NCBI GenBank assembly: GCA_944472135.2
Contig: OX235270.1
Coordinates: 85,073,168-85,137,167, forward strand
Source of the DNA: Trichobilharzia regenti
Lineage: Eukaryota; Platyhelminthes; Trematoda; Strigeidida; Schistosomatidae
DNA: 64,000 nt
Direction of reading: 5' to 3'
Part shown: positions 63,974 through 64,000 of the stretch, one piece after another
How the letters are laid out: every line of letters starts with the position of its first letter
Numbering within the stretch: the stretch's first letter is position 1
The notes under the pieces: model-generated
The model's input: only the letters and a program-made list of their open reading frames with translations
What the model was told of the DNA's origin: nothing
Databases searched by the model: none
Translations under genes and position numbers: made by a program

Positions 63974-64000
63974 AGGGAAATAGGTGGAAACCAGGGGGTG
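63974..64000. repeat. Foldback element, unit C (cut by window end)
   Basis: Only the first 27 bases of the left arm are present. Confidence 0.6.

Larger units (their letters stand above)
58996..64000. repeat. Tandem repeat unit C (partial)
   Basis: The first 5 kb of a third unit match unit A at offset +58995/58996. It shares some single-base variants with A and others with B, and has a few private ones. It holds exons 4 and 3 of gene copy C and ends inside the foldback element. Confidence 0.95.

Noticed and set aside
1..64000. CRISPR arrays, bacterial operons, rRNA genes or a viral genome
   Set aside because: No regularly spaced short repeats, no ribosome-binding-site-led gene strings, no rRNA-like sequence and no viral structural or replicase domain were seen. 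The RT homologies are all to cellular retroelements.

Overview
The window is eukaryotic DNA (AT-rich, intron-bearing, no operons), most likely from a blood-fluke or related trematode. That assignment is inference. It rests on degraded Penelope-like retroelements with GIY-YIG endonucleases, tRNA-derived SINEs, a hammerhead-ribozyme-type SINE fragment, CR1/Jockey-like and RTE-like retrotransposon debris, and a gene with a 31-nt micro-exon.

The dominant feature is a large direct tandem repeat. Positions 1-23374 (unit A) recur nearly base for base as unit B (23375-58995) and again as unit C (58996 to the end, truncated). Each unit boundary, as set by the window start, falls inside a minus-strand gene for a beta-1,4-galactosyltransferase-family (GT7) enzyme, so the array holds three gene copies. 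Copy B is complete: six exons between 31033 and 21427, predicted 397 aa. Copy A has exons 1-4 (7645-2088; the 3' exons lie left of the window). Copy C has exons 3-6 (62903-57048; exons 1-2 lie right of the window). Intron phases agree across all exons, and three overlapping AATAAA signals follow the stop of copy B.

The intergenic DNA is retroelement debris. In unit A, left to right: a SINE (161-345), a dispersed repeat (about 345-929), a 468-bp foldback element (4978-5445), a Penelope-like fragment (8300-9235) followed by a long inverted repeat (9648-9960), a CR1/Jockey-like fragment (12340-13665), a reverse SINE (13707-13895), a reverse SINE with a hammerhead-like motif (14600-14730), a second Penelope-like fragment (15770-16860), another SINE (16929-17170) and a third Penelope-like fragment (19405-20130). 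Unit B repeats these and carries 13.2 kb absent from A (41272-54446). That block holds more Penelope fragments, an RTE-like element and two related short insertions at or near its right edge. The repeat truncated at the A junction suggests that A lost this block rather than B gaining it.

Unit B also has two places where unit-A bases are replaced by exactly as many A's (6 and 19), which looks like masked or low-quality sequence. No CRISPR, rRNA gene, true tRNA gene or prokaryotic feature was seen. Whether the array is real or partly an assembly duplication cannot be decided from sequence alone.
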